From positions 62,001 through 126,000 of the forward strand of contig JAKCPI010002713.1 in assembly GCA_023213315.1 (NCBI GenBank): 64,000 bases of DNA, read 5' to 3'. This document shows, piece by piece, positions 11,363 through 21,239 of the stretch. This DNA is from Euborellia annulipes. Lineage: Eukaryota > Arthropoda > Insecta > Dermaptera > Anisolabididae. The position numbers and the translations under genes were made by a program. Every line of letters starts with the position of its first letter. The stretch's first letter is position 1. The notes beneath the pieces are model-generated. The model did not search any database. It was not told where the DNA came from and saw nothing but the letters and a program-made list of their open reading frames with translations.

Positions 11363-12025
11363 TTTATTAAAGAGAAAAAAACGCTATATTTTGAGCAATT
11401 TTTATTAATTATCAAGGCAATATTTCCAGATATTTCGGAGACACTATCGGCACTCCTTCCTCAGTGGATTTCACCTCATTCATCACATTACGGCCCTTAT
11501 AATTAAAACGCTTGGAAGCGACATGTTATATGATCAACAATTATTAATCATTTGATTAATTGATTTGAATATTTGATCATATAACACAGGGGCGTATATA
11601 GAAATTTTTTCGGGGGGGGGGGGGGGCCCGAACTCAAAAAATTTTTCTGTGGAAAATTTTTTTTTTAAGAAACTAAATTTTTTTCACATGAAATTTTTTG
11701 CGGAACATTTTTTTCTTTTGCGGAACCTAAGTTTTCCGTCCTGCGAAAAAAATTTGTTGCGCTGATGTCTGTATATCCCTATATATGTATATGTGTTTAG
11801 GAAATTTCGGGGGGGGGGGGGGCCGGGCCCCTCGGCCCCCCCTTATATACGCCCCTGATATAACATGTCGCTTCCAAGCGTTTTAATTATAAGGGCCGTA
11901 ATGTGATGAATGAGGTGAAATCCACTGAGGAAGGAGTGCCGATAGGTCTCCGAATTATCTGGAAATATTGCCTTGCTAATTAATAAAAATTGCTCAAAAT
12001 ATAGCGTTTTTTTCTCTTTAATAAA
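11363..12025. repeat. Foldback element, arm split by a MITE
   Basis: The left arm (11363-11536) and right arm (11574-11586 plus 11866-12025) are near-perfect inverted copies of about 174 bp, running from TTTATTAAAGAGAAAAAAAC through GGAAGCGACATGTTATATGA. The central loop is about 37 nt once the MITE at 11587-11857 is removed. Such a structure would be transcribed as a long hairpin RNA if read through. Confidence 0.8.
11587..11857. mobile_element. hAT-like MITE with 8-bp TSD, innermost insertion
   Basis: The ends are inverted: CAGGGGCGTATATAG and TATATACGCCCCTG. ATATAACA is duplicated at 11579-11586 and 11858-11865, the 8 bp expected of hAT. G12-class tracts follow both TIRs on the inside. 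A relative end (TATATAGGCCCCTG) is seen at about 29590-29604. No ORF. Confidence 0.85.
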
Positions 12026-12639
12026 TTATTATATTTTACTTTCTCTTACCTTATATGAAATATAATTTGTATTAAATATCTCAAGGTTTGGGTCCCATGG
12101 GGGGGGAAGTTTGAACCCCCGAACCCCCTTCCCTTGGCTACGCCTATGTTAGGTACCCACATGGGACGTGACACGTAGCTTTTGAACAAAATCTGCCAAA
12201 AAGTACTAGTACTTTACTAATGTATTTTTCAGTTGTTTTTTTTCGAGTTTTTCAAAATTTGAAACTTTTTACACATTTAAAAAAAAAAATTCCAATTCTT
12301 ATAAAATTTTGTATTTATTTAGGATTCCCTATTGTGTATAAAATATCCAAATATGAGATTAAAATTTTGAAAAATAACCATAGTAGTCAACATTTAAAAT
12401 ACACAATCAGAGCCTATGGAAATTTTGAATCAATTGACTATTTTTTACTTTTTACTTAAGAAATGTAAGTGGTCAAGTTTGAAACTAAGGTGCTATGGGA
12501 AACTAAATATATCTAGAGTCACAAAAAAACTGGTGTGACCAGCACGGTGCACAACTTTCTCTTACCAACGGGTAAGATTTAATAAGGTATATAATTAAAT
12601 ATTTATTAATTGATATGCCCGAAAAAAGTAAGGGTGTGC

Positions 12640-12700
12640 CGCCGAGAGTATCCACCAATTTGTACCTGGTGTGCTCTTACTGCTAGACCACAGCACGACA
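12640..12700 (-). tRNA. tRNA-like sequence, probable SINE head
   Basis: On the minus strand GCTGTGGTCTAGCAGTAAGA contains a good A box (TGGTCTAGCAGTAAGAG). The B-box region (GGTGGATACTCTC) is poor. The order matches a degenerate tRNA-derived head; the tRNA identity cannot be set. Confidence 0.35.
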
Positions 12701-13668
12701 TTCAGGTATATGAATTCACTCAGAAAGCAATTTAGGTTTTGAAGAGAAATGGACACAAAATTCGGCGCCACAAATTTCTATTTAACTTTGTCTGTTCTTG
12801 TAAAAGAAAGTCTTGTGGCAGTAATTTCTTATTGCGGGTGTAGTGGGGAGGTTATTCTTCTCCCTCCCTACTAAAATCTTTTCTTTTATTAATTATTGCT
12901 CTTTAATTACACATTCGATATTTCGTTAACAACTCAATGATTTATGCTCAATGGCATGGCGCCTTATGAATATTTATTTTGTAATATAAATTACATCCTA
13001 TAAGCAAATAATAATATTTAAAAAAAAAAAAAAATACTCACCAGGCGCCTTCTTATATAAATTATATATTTTTTTTTTCGCACATAAATATATGGCTTCA
13101 AATATAAAATTGCTGAGACTCTACTTATCTTTGAGATAATCCGGAAGATAAGAAACAAAAAAAAAACTGATTTTTTTTTAGTTTAAATAAATATTTACAT
13201 CCTTGGGCTAATAATTTATTTGAGGTAACAGAAAAAAAAAAAAATTGTTTTTGATCTGATATTTGGAAAATTATTGAGAAAACAAAAACAAACGTTCTCC
13301 TTTCATTTTTTATTTTATTTTTTTTTTTTTCGCGTTTGTTTGTTAGGCCCTGAGTGAAAATAAACCTCTTAATTACACTGTGGAGCAAAATGAAACTTTT
13401 TTTCCGGCCCCGAGATAATTCCTTCAGATTCTTAAGTAAAAGGACCTCCTAAATCCAAAAATGACCTTCGTTTTCCCCCACCGTGGGGGAGCCCCCTACT
13501 TATTTCCACCCCTTTTCGTTAATTATAGGGCCATGAATCAAATTTGGAGGGATGAAAAGGAATATTTTAGCTTTAACATTTCTTCAGAAGGTCTAGAGAA
13601 GTGAAAAGTTAAAAAACATTAACATTTGAATCCAAGGGGGGGGGAGGATTTTGTCCCTTAAAATGCAA
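12701..13668. other. Non-coding stretch
   Basis: No gene is supported. A/T homopolymers are frequent, and a G-rich tract lies at about 13636-13645. Confidence 0.4.
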
Positions 13669-14155
13669 AATAAAATAATATAAAAAAAAATTTAAAAACA
13701 ACGCTTTTATATATGTACTAAAAAGAGTAAAATAATTTTGTACAAGTTCTTTAAATTTATATTAAAAATAAATATATGTTACTAAAACTAAAAGCGCGCA
13801 AATTTACAATCTCTCTCAATTTCCATTGCAGAGGATTCATTATCCTTTCACCGATCCGTCATTATGAGAAAAGCCATGAAAGGTAAGATAATTAATATAT
13901 ATATACCAGGTACAATAGGTTCGGACTAACTACCCGCCATGGCCAAAGCAACCCACTTCTAAGGTATATAATGGATTCATAAAACATATTCATACATTAG
14001 TCACTTAAAATTTGCGCGCCCAACGCTTTTAGTTTTAGTAACATATATTTATTTTTAATATAAATTTAAAGAACTTGTACAAAATTATTTTACTCTTTTT
14101 AGTACATATATAAAAGCGTTGTTTTTAAATTTTTTTTATATTATTTTATTTAACT
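13669..14155. repeat. Inverted repeat (about 135-bp arms) around a unique centre
   Basis: The left arm at 13669-13805 (AAAATAATATAAA ... CAACGCTTTTATATATGTAC ... GTTACTAAAACTAAAAGCG) is matched in inverse at about 14017-14155. The arms differ chiefly by a 6-bp GTTGGG segment near the inner end. The 210-bp centre is more balanced in composition and holds a splice-flanked 51-nt segment at 13832-13882. A MITE with captured sequence and a host exon bracketed by inverted repeats are both possible. Confidence 0.7.
13832..13882 (+). CDS. Candidate 51-nt microexon
   Basis: A pyrimidine-rich stretch (CTCTCTCAATTTCCATTGCAG) split at its terminal AG ends at 13831, and the consensus donor GTAAGA starts at 13883. 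The enclosed 51 nt (17 codons, length divisible by three) are open in two frames: one reads DSLSFHRSVIMRKAMK (phase 2), the other GFIILSPIRHYEKSHE. I recognise neither peptide. Splice-site quality and the relatively balanced composition support an exon; chance is not excluded in 64 kb of DNA. Confidence 0.3.
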
Positions 14156-14935
14156 TTTTTTAGTTTTCGTCATAAAATATTAATACATAACGTTATGTAA
14201 ATGTTCACGATAGCATAAATCTAATTTTTTTTTTTTTTTTTTTATTATTATTTTAAATAGGGTATTTGGTAGTGCAAAGTCTATTAACACCTCTGTCAAT
14301 GCTCAAAACTCTAAATTAATTATACATAGGAGAAATTTTGATTATAAAGTTTTACCCCCACTTTTTTTGATCGGCCTCCATTTTGTAATTAATTGACCTA
14401 CAAAGATGAGACACATCAAATATTGCATTGTCACGGGAGTTACATATGTGTATAAAATTTCAAAGCTCTAGGTTAAGTAGAACTGGTCGTAATTTCGATT
14501 TGCAAATTTGTCGGAAAAACAGGAAAGCAAGTTAATAAAAGCGTTGTAAAAATCATTAAAAATGATCTAGTGGCTAGTAATTTGTAATTGTGAGATTTAA
14601 TTTTCTTTTCCTTTGTAACTCAACGAATTTTTATAGGGTAACATTGTTATTAAACAAAATTTTTATTTAATTGATCCCGTAAATCCCGTAAAGTGGCGGA
14701 GGTACCAAAGAGCCATGCTATAGGAGTAGCTAATAATCCCACAAACGTAGAGAGAGCGAGAAAACAACCCAGATGATTTTATTTTTATTTTATCTGCATT
14801 CTGTATTTGCCAAGTGAGACACATAAAATGAATCGATTTAGAATCTCAAGGCATGGGAAAAAAAAACTTGAACAAGATTATTTTTTGATTAAAAAATAAT
14901 GTCATTTTCCATTTTTGTGATTCAAGGATATTCAC
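14156..14935. other. Non-coding stretch with a possible P remnant
   Basis: No gene is seen. A partial P arm (CAACGAATTTTTATAGGG) lies near 14620-14638 after the AATTGTGAGATTTAATTTTC core word. Confidence 0.4.
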
Positions 14936-14936
14936 A

Positions 14937-14972
<36 letters not shown>
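14936..14972. repeat. (AC)n microsatellite
   Basis: An uninterrupted CA dinucleotide tract of about 17 units follows TTCACAT. Confidence 0.95.
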
Positions 14973-14974
<2 letters not shown>

Positions 14975-15114
14975 TTATTTCTCAACTGACTTCTTCTGAA
15001 TCACATCTGAAAATTGATGAGTATCAGGAAATGTACTCTACATACCAATACTTATAATTCCATTTATAAACACTCTCTGAATAAAAACTCTTTTTCGGCG
15101 GGCTTCGCGGCTAG

Positions 15115-15379
15115 TCTTTCCTCTTTTTCCAAATGACCTGCGGCCCTTTCCTTAAGGGGCTTCAGGAGCGACGTCTAAACGTACTTAAAAAAAAAAACTA
15201 GACTATTATAAGGAATTTTTCAATGCGGTTTTTTTTTTTAATGAATTAAATTCATAAGAGATTATTTGGGACATCGAGCTATATTTTTTTTAATGACTTA
15301 TTAAAAAATTATCGTAATTAATGTTTTTGTTATCAAGCAAATACAAAAAAACAATCTGTCCCAATAATCTTTAATTTTT
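15115..15379. repeat. Family D repeat, left part of a filled site
   Basis: From CAGGAGCGACGTCTAAACG to AATCTTTAATTTTT this matches the copy at 9425-9790. The match resumes at 16042 with AAATTTAAAAATGAATTT and continues to about 16112. The gap is filled by the A element at 15380-16041. A shorter relative of the left end lies near 35700-35830. Confidence 0.75.
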
Positions 15380-16041
15380 ACTTTCTCTTACCTCTATATA
15401 TATGTTAATATATATAGAGAGAAAGTATTGGATTCATGTCAAAAATTCGATGTCGAGATTTTGATGGATATACACGTTTCGAGGTCCCCTGAATCCAAAA
15501 AAGTGGTTTTCGCGACATGGTCTGTCTGTCTGTGTGTCTGTCTGTGTGTCTGTGAACAAAATATCTCAAGAACGAAAAGAGCTAGGAGGTTGAAATTTTA
15601 TATTTAAGCTAGGCACCCCCATGGGACGTGACACGAAGCTTTTGAACAAAATCGACCAAAAAGTACTAGTACTTTACTGATTCACTTTTTCAGTTTTTTT
15701 CGATTTTCTCAAAATTTGCTCCAACGATTTTTTTTAAAATTCAAAAATCAATTATTTTTTAGATTCTCTTTAAAATGTATATTCTCATTTTGTGATTGAA
15801 ATCTTCTGAAGACCACTTTACTCTTGTACTCCATAGAAAAGATAGGAGAAATGGTTGCCATGGTAACAAAATATAAATATTTTCCCATACTTATAAATTT
15901 TACATCTTGAATTCAATTGTACCCTACTGTCGGAAACTAATTACATGTCGACACAAAAAATCTGGTGTGACAAGCACAGTACACAACTTTCGATTACCGA
16001 AGGTAAGAGAAAGTTGTGTGCTGTGCGCCAGTCACACCAGA
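15380..16041 (+). mobile_element. A-family element, complete reference copy
   Basis: Boundaries come from comparing the empty D site (9685-9725) with this filled site: T5 precedes ACTTTCTC and T8 follows ...CACACCAGA. The order is a 5' hairpin (ACTTTCTC ... GAGAAAGT, 15380-15424), TTCGATGTCGAGATTTTGAT, GAGGTCCCCTGAATCC, a (TCTG/TG)n tract, GGAGGTTGAAATTTTATAT, GGGACGTGACACGAAGC, AGTACTAGTACTTTACTGAT, AATTATTTTTTAGATTCTC, and a 3' hairpin (15958-16041) with an arm of over 25 bp. There is no long ORF and no simple TIR; it is about 662 bp. The class is unknown to me; see findings. Confidence 0.8.
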
Positions 16042-16042
16042 T
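15958..16042. repeat. 3' terminal hairpin of A element
   Basis: ATCTGGTGTGAC...GCACAG.ACACAACTTTC pairs with GAAAGTTGTGTGCTGTGC...GTCACACCAGAT across a loop near GATTACCGAAGG. The inner GGTAAGAGAAAGT is also the inverse of the element's 5' end ACTTTCTCTTACC, linking the two ends. Confidence 0.85.
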
Positions 16043-16112
16043 TTTTTTTAAATTTAAAAATGAATTTATTGTTATTATTAATCACATATTAATTTAAGAA
16101 ATTTTTAAAATA

Positions 16113-16608
16113 AGCTTCAATTTAAAGTTTGAGCTAAAAATTTTATATTTAAGTTAGGCACCCTCCTAAGGCGTGAAAATAAGCTTTTAATCAAAATCGT
16201 TCAGAGTACTATTACTATTACTTCTACTATCTGTCTGTCTGTGAACAAAATATCTCAAGAACGAAGAGAGCTAGGAGGTTGAAATTTTATATTTAAGTTA
16301 GGCATCTCCATGGCACGTGACACGAAGCTTTTGAACAAAATCGACCCAAGAGTACTAGTACTTTACTGATGCCCTTTTTCAATTTTTTTCGATTTTCTCA
16401 AAATTCGCTCCAGGGATTTTGATTAAAATTCAAAAATCAATTATTTTTTAAATGCTCTTTAAAATGTATATTTTCATTTTGCCATTGAAATCTTCTGAAG
16501 ACCACTTTACTCTTGTACTCCATAGAAAAGATATGGTGACAAGCACAGAACACAACTTTCGATTACCGAAGGAAAGAGTGCTGAGCGACCAGTCACACCA
16601 GATTTTGT
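16113..16608 (+). mobile_element. Two A-family fragments in tandem
   Basis: A short fragment at about 16125-16228 (AAATTTTATATTTAAGTTAG...CAGAGTACTATTAC) is followed by a longer, 5'-truncated copy at about 16228-16608. The latter runs from CTGTCTGTCTGTGAACAAAA through AGTACTAGTACTTTACTGAT to the 3' hairpin and CACACCAGATTTTG. They lie directly after the complete copy and family D remnant. Confidence 0.7.
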
Positions 16609-16619
16609 TGAAATATTAT

Positions 16620-17190
16620 TGAATGGCAGAATAGAATCAAAAGAAGCGGATCCCATTTTCGGCGTTCTCATTCACTATTAATGGTCCATTGTGCTGCGCA
16701 TCTCTGTTTCTGATACGCCCATTGGCATTGCTCAATGGAGGCGGTAATCAGATGCACCTCGAGTGAGCCACAGAGAGAGAGAGAGGAATTTTAATATTTT
16801 CCTCTCCGGTGCAACCCACCCGCTCCGCTTGCCGGTTGCATCGATGCGCATTCCAATTTTGTTGCTATTTAGAAATCATTTAACGAATATGCGCACGTCT
16901 TTTCTGTCTTTCTTTCACACTATAAATTCTCTCACTCTCTCTATCATCTATTTCACAAAGAATCCAGGAAGAAATTCTAGAAAATAATCAATGCAACGTG
17001 ACTTTGAGGGCGTCACAAAAATACTTTGGATTTGAAATAAAATATAGGAGAGAAATTTCGAATTATTTTAGACATTTTAATTTCAATATAACATAAATAG
17101 CAGTTTCATAATATAAATAAATCATATCAAAATTCCATCCTTATAAAAGTAAAAAATCTAATAAGAAAAATTTAATATATATCATTAGGC
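16620..17190. other. Non-repetitive, less AT-rich stretch
   Basis: From about 16640 to 16870 the composition is clearly more balanced and I see no repeat family. CCATTGTGCTGCGCATC and GGCGGTAATCAGATGCAC fall here. A (GA)n tract is at 16771-16783. It could be host regulatory or unique DNA; no gene is supported. Confidence 0.35.
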
Positions 17191-17414
17191 CTAAACATAG
17201 AATACTAATTGTGAGATTTAATTATTTTAATTTTTAAATTGATAAAATATAATTTTTAAAATAATTTAAAATGATTCAAATCTTCAAATGCTAAATAAAT
17301 ATTGTTCTCAGTATTTAACATGCGTCAATTGATTTCCCATTTTCCAATTATTAAGTTAAGATTAAAACCGCGATTTTAATTCCCTTAATTGAATAATTTT
17401 CTGAACATTTTCAG

Positions 17415-17668
17415 TAGGAACCCACCGAATATTCGGTTTCGGTTACGGTTTCGGCCGAAAATTCCTGGTTTCGGCCAAAAAGTAGCCGAAACCTAAGTGA
17501 GACTCGCATGCAAAAAAAAAAATTTAGTCTCCCTAAGAAAAAGGTAAAATGATATGAATTTTGTATAGGAAATACAAGTTACAAGTTTCGGTTACGGTAA
17601 CGGTTTCGGCCTAAACTAAGATTGAGGCCAAAATTCAGTTTCGGATGAAAATTTTGTTTTGGACCCTA
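17415..17668. mobile_element. hAT MITE, TTTCGG-rich family, 8-bp TSD
   Basis: The ends read TAGGAACCCACCGAA and TTTTGGACCCTA. ATTTTCAG is duplicated at 17407-17414 and 17669-17676. Inside are repeated GGTTTCGGCC / GGCCGAAACC words. The same family recurs at 47038-47362 and 56383-56793. Eight-base duplications place it with hAT. Confidence 0.85.
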
Positions 17669-17699
17669 ATTTTCAGTTAAACGCCTACGATCCGAAAAA

Positions 17700-18360
17700 A
17701 AAGTTTCACTTGCATCGCGGTTTCATAAAACCACACAATGATTTTTTCTCCTTGTATTTACGAGGCTAAATTTTATTTTTCAAAAACTCATTTAGAAATT
17801 CTAAAACTTAAAAATACTGAAAAGTTTAAATATTGTGAAATAAAAAAATCAGAGAGCTTCCTCTAACAAAACGTCACTCTTAGAAAAATTTATTTTTGCT
17901 TAAATGTGACTCTATTAGTCCAATTTCACAGGCTATGTTGCTCTCAACCCAGCATTTTTTAATAGCATTAAATCCCATTGGGGTCAGCCCGGACCCCAAA
18001 AAAGTTTAAAATCCTAAATTTATTAAAAAGAAATGCGCAAAATTTATCAAATTTTTTGTTTGTTTTTATGATTGACGGCTTGCCAGAGGCGGCCTCTTAA
18101 TATTAAAAATATTCTGTAAAAAAATTATTAATCAAAGTCGATTTTGAACACCCTTAATTTTCCTTTTAATATTATGATTAGCCCCTCTTATAAATCTAGA
18201 CTATTTTTTTTAAGTTTTATAACCTCTAAATGAATTATCTCAAAAATAAAACTTGGAATCAAAAAAATTCTCTATACAGGGAGAAAAGCCCATGAAATTT
18301 TTTTTTTTTTTTTAATTCTTTTAAGGTTTTTTTTTTTGGATCTATGGCCTATTTATTTCA
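17700..18360. other. Non-coding stretch
   Basis: No gene or bounded element is visible; T runs are near 18299-18312. Confidence 0.4.
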
Positions 18361-18500
18361 ATTCCCCATGAAAATACGTCAAATAGTTTCAAAATTGCAA
18401 ATAGAGAATTAAAATAATTAAATCTCACAATTATTATTCTATAATTACTGATTTATATTAAATTTTAACTTAATTTTTGTCTTATAAAAGAAATATGATA
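18361..18500. repeat. P-family fragment
   Basis: CCCCATGAAAATACGTCAAA, TAGTTTCAAAATTGC and AATCTCACAATTATTATTC are the left arm and core of P. The right arm is not seen. Confidence 0.5.
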
Positions 18501-18784
18501 TCAATCAATTATTGCACTAACTTGTGGCAAAAATTATTAGTAACCTAATAATGTCAATAATTTGTTAAATAAATATGTTGCGAATTTTATTATTAATCTT
18601 TTTGGAGTTTATTGGATAAATAAATTGATTTATGATCAAATACAAATGGCCATGTTCAAAACGGAGTTCCATGTTCAAAACGGAGTCCCTCTGGGTTCCG
18701 CCGTGCTGTTTCTGATTGTTTTATAGCAGAGATCTGGGTGGCAGTTGCTTTTTTACTATCTCAAAAATACCCACTATGGAACCA

Positions 18785-19761
18785 CCCAGCTAGCAGAACC
18801 TCGTCAAAATGACGTCCGAAATTGGTCATAACTAGTCAAAAGACGTCAAATGACTAATTAAAACCTAAAATAAAACGTCTTTTTTGTAACGTCTTTAAAA
18901 CGTGCAAAATATCACATTATAAAGACGTACCGATCAGGTACCGATCACGACACTTATTATTACTTTCTCTTACCTCCATATTTTTATTTTAATACGCATG
19001 CGCACACATTTTGCGCATGCACATGCATTTCGCGCATGCCCAACTGTTAGCACACACAAAGGATCGTACCGGTTCAGTTAGTGACAGTCTATTATCTATG
19101 GTGGCAGTTAATCAAGTCATGTCTTTTATTGCTGTTGAATTTATAACTAATGATGATCCTGTAATGGCTATAGTCTGTAACATTGTCTTTTATATAATAG
19201 TGTATAGAAAATCGCGTTTTTACAAAAGTATTAAAATAAAATATCGATATAGGTACTAATTAAAATTAAAAATTGAATAATTAAATCTCTCAATTATTAT
19301 TTTATAATTAGTCATATATATATTAAATTTCAACTTTTCTATTTTTGTCATTTATATGGATAGAGAAGAGAAGAGAAGAGATGTATTTATTTGCTAAAAT
19401 AATGTGTTTTATAATTATATTATTAATACAATTTAATTTTATATGTGAGTTTGTTTCTCATTTTATTTTTCCATCAGATTATAAAAAGGTCAAAAAAAGT
19501 CACGGAATCACGTTTTTTTGACGTTTCAAAATGTCGTCATCGGTCTGTGACATTAGTCCGTGATTTTTAGGTCATTTTGACGTCAAAAAATTGGTCAAAA
19601 AAAGTCACGGAATCAACGTTTTTTTGACGTTTCAAAATGTCGTCATCGGTCTGTGACATTAGTCCGTGATTTTTAGGTCATTTTGTCGTCAAACATAACG
19701 TCATTTCTGGTCATCTCTGACCAGTTTCCGACGTCATTTTGACGGGTCTCTGCTAGCTGGG
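18785..19761. mobile_element. TIR element rich in ACGTC motifs
   Basis: CCCAGCTAGCAGA...GTCAAAATGACGTC at the left is mirrored by GACGTCATTTTGAC...TCTGCTAGCTGGG at the right. The interior has many GACGT/ACGTC words, including a 110-bp tandem pair at about 19487-19705 (ATGTCGTCATCGGTCTGTGA in both). The middle (about 18960-19480) differs in texture and may be captured or inserted DNA. There is no transposase. I cannot assign a superfamily because no clear TSD is visible. Confidence 0.75.
19487..19705. repeat. Two 110-bp direct repeats
   Basis: GGTCAAAAAAAGTCACGGAA opens both units (about 19488 and 19593). They differ by single-base changes only (for example TCACG/TCAACG and TTTTGACG/TTTTGTCG). 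They lie inside the TIR element at 18785-19761. Confidence 0.9.
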
Positions 19762-20464
19762 CAGTCACCTGAGATGGAAAAAATTAAATAAATTTTTTTT
19801 ATCATTTGCATCCCCTGGATTATAAATTTCTAAATCACTTTCAAATTTTACCATCTATTTATAAGAAAATTTATACTCGATGCCTCTCCAGCCATATTAG
19901 TCGGAATTTTTTTTTGCTTAATAAACAAAGAGAATTGCTATAAAATTTTAAATTGTCAGAAATAAATTATTTTTTCACTTATCCCGACACTTAAATACCT
20001 GACAAATAAAATTTATTTTCGATAATAAACAAAAAACATCCTTACATATATGTTTGTTTTTGAAGTGGCACCTCTTTATTATACAGGCATAAATAATAAA
20101 TAGCTTCTGCTTAATTTACACTCTCTCATCTTATATCGGGTTGCTCAATGTTGTTGTTGTTGATTGGGAAAGAAATGTGAGATGGGATCCTCTCTCTTGG
20201 GTTACAATTGGGTCAGGAAAGGAAAAAAAAAAAGGGCGTTAAGATGTGACCCACCCGAACCCCACGAACCGACCTCCTCGCTATTGTCTGCCTCTCTCTC
20301 TCTCTCTCTCGGGTGTAATTTCGCCTGTGCTTTTGTTGTTGTTGACCAGAGGGCATACATTTAAATAGAAATAATAATAATATTTGGAATCTAAAATCAA
20401 AAATATCGATTCACGAGGGAAAATAATATATAATAGCATATTTTCAAATTTCTCTTTGTTTAAT
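19762..20464. other. Non-coding stretch
   Basis: No gene is supported. It holds (TTG)n at about 20150-20163 and (CT)n at 20291-20310. Confidence 0.4.
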
Positions 20465-21128
20465 GCAAAATTGTTCTGGTGTGACACAGCACACTACCCT
20501 TCGACAAGAGAGTTGTGTTCTGCTTTGTTTCGAGATATATTTAGTTTCCCACGTAATTACCGAAATTAAGAAAAAATAGTGTGCTGTGCGATGAGCCACA
20601 CCAGATTACCCCCCCCCTCCCCGAGAAACACCTCTGGATCCGCCCTTGGTTTCCCATAGCACCTTAGTTCCAAACTTGATCACTTGCATTTCATTTCATA
20701 AGAAAAAAATCTAAAATACTGCATCAGTAAAGTGTGTTTCAAATAATTTTCAGGGCAAAATGTGAATATATATTTTAAAGAGGATCTAAAAAATAGTTGA
20801 TTTATGAATTTTGATCAAAATCGTTAGAGCCAATTTTGAGAAAATGAGAAAAAAAACTGAAAAAGTACATCAGTAAAGTACTAGTACTCTTTGGCCGATT
20901 TTGTTCAAAAGCTTATTTTAACTGTCGAGGAGAGTACCAAACTTGAATATAGAATTTCAATCTCGTACCTCAATTCCATCATGCTTAAAATCGTTACACA
21001 CCCACAGACAGATCATGTTGCGAAAACCACTTTTTTGGACTTAGGGGACCTCAAAACGTGTATATCCATCAAAATCTCGACATCGAATTTTTGACATGAA
21101 TCCAATACTCCAATACAAGAGAAAGTAA
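20465..21128 (-). mobile_element. A-family element with nested mini-insertion
   Basis: The minus-strand copy runs from the 5' end (GAGAAAGTAAAAAG on plus, about 21119-21132) through CGACATCGAATTTTTGACAT, GAAAACCACTTTTTTGGAC, AGTAAAGTACTAGTACTC and AAAATAGTTGATTTATG to the 3' hairpin region at 20474-20545. A 97-bp element (20552-20648) is inserted between flanking GTTTCCCA copies. The 5' terminal hairpin is shortened here. Confidence 0.7.
20552..20648. mobile_element. Very short hAT-like insertion with 8-bp TSD
   Basis: GTTTCCCA occurs exactly at 20544-20551 and 20649-20656. The insert ends in GGATCCGCCCTTG, the same terminus as the MITE at 6721, but its other end (CGTAATTACC) corresponds to an internal point of that MITE. 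It looks like a one-end or internally truncated insertion product. Confidence 0.7.
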
Positions 21129-21239
21129 AAAGAATATAGGTCCAATTTAAATTGTCTAGGAATTGAATATGGAAAACAATTTAATCAAAAAGAAGCTTAG
21201 TTATTGTCGTATCGATAAAAAGATTTAAAACTCTAGTAA

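Larger units (their letters stand above)
11195..12148. mobile_element. hAT-like element with 8-bp TSD
   Basis: The termini are inverted: CATAGGCGTAGCCAGG on the left and CTTGGCTACGCCTATG on the right. TTAGGTAC is duplicated exactly at 11187-11194 and 12149-12156. An 8-bp duplication and this terminal sequence fit hAT elements. There is no transposase; the interior is occupied by a foldback (11363-12025), so it is non-autonomous. Confidence 0.85.
10975..12577 (+). mobile_element. A-family element, interrupted by a hAT-like insertion
   Basis: The 5' end (CTTTCTCTTACC...GAGAAAGTATT hairpin, about 10977-11020) and the AATTCGATGTCGA...GAGGTCCCCTGA...CCAAAAAAGTG core run to 11194. The element resumes at 12149 with GGTACCCACATGGGACGTGACACG, AGTACTAGTACTTTACT and the 3' CTGGTGTGACC...ACAACTTTC arm, ending near 12577. 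A 954-bp insertion (11195-12148) lies between. The 3' hairpin is incomplete: only one arm is kept. Confidence 0.7.
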
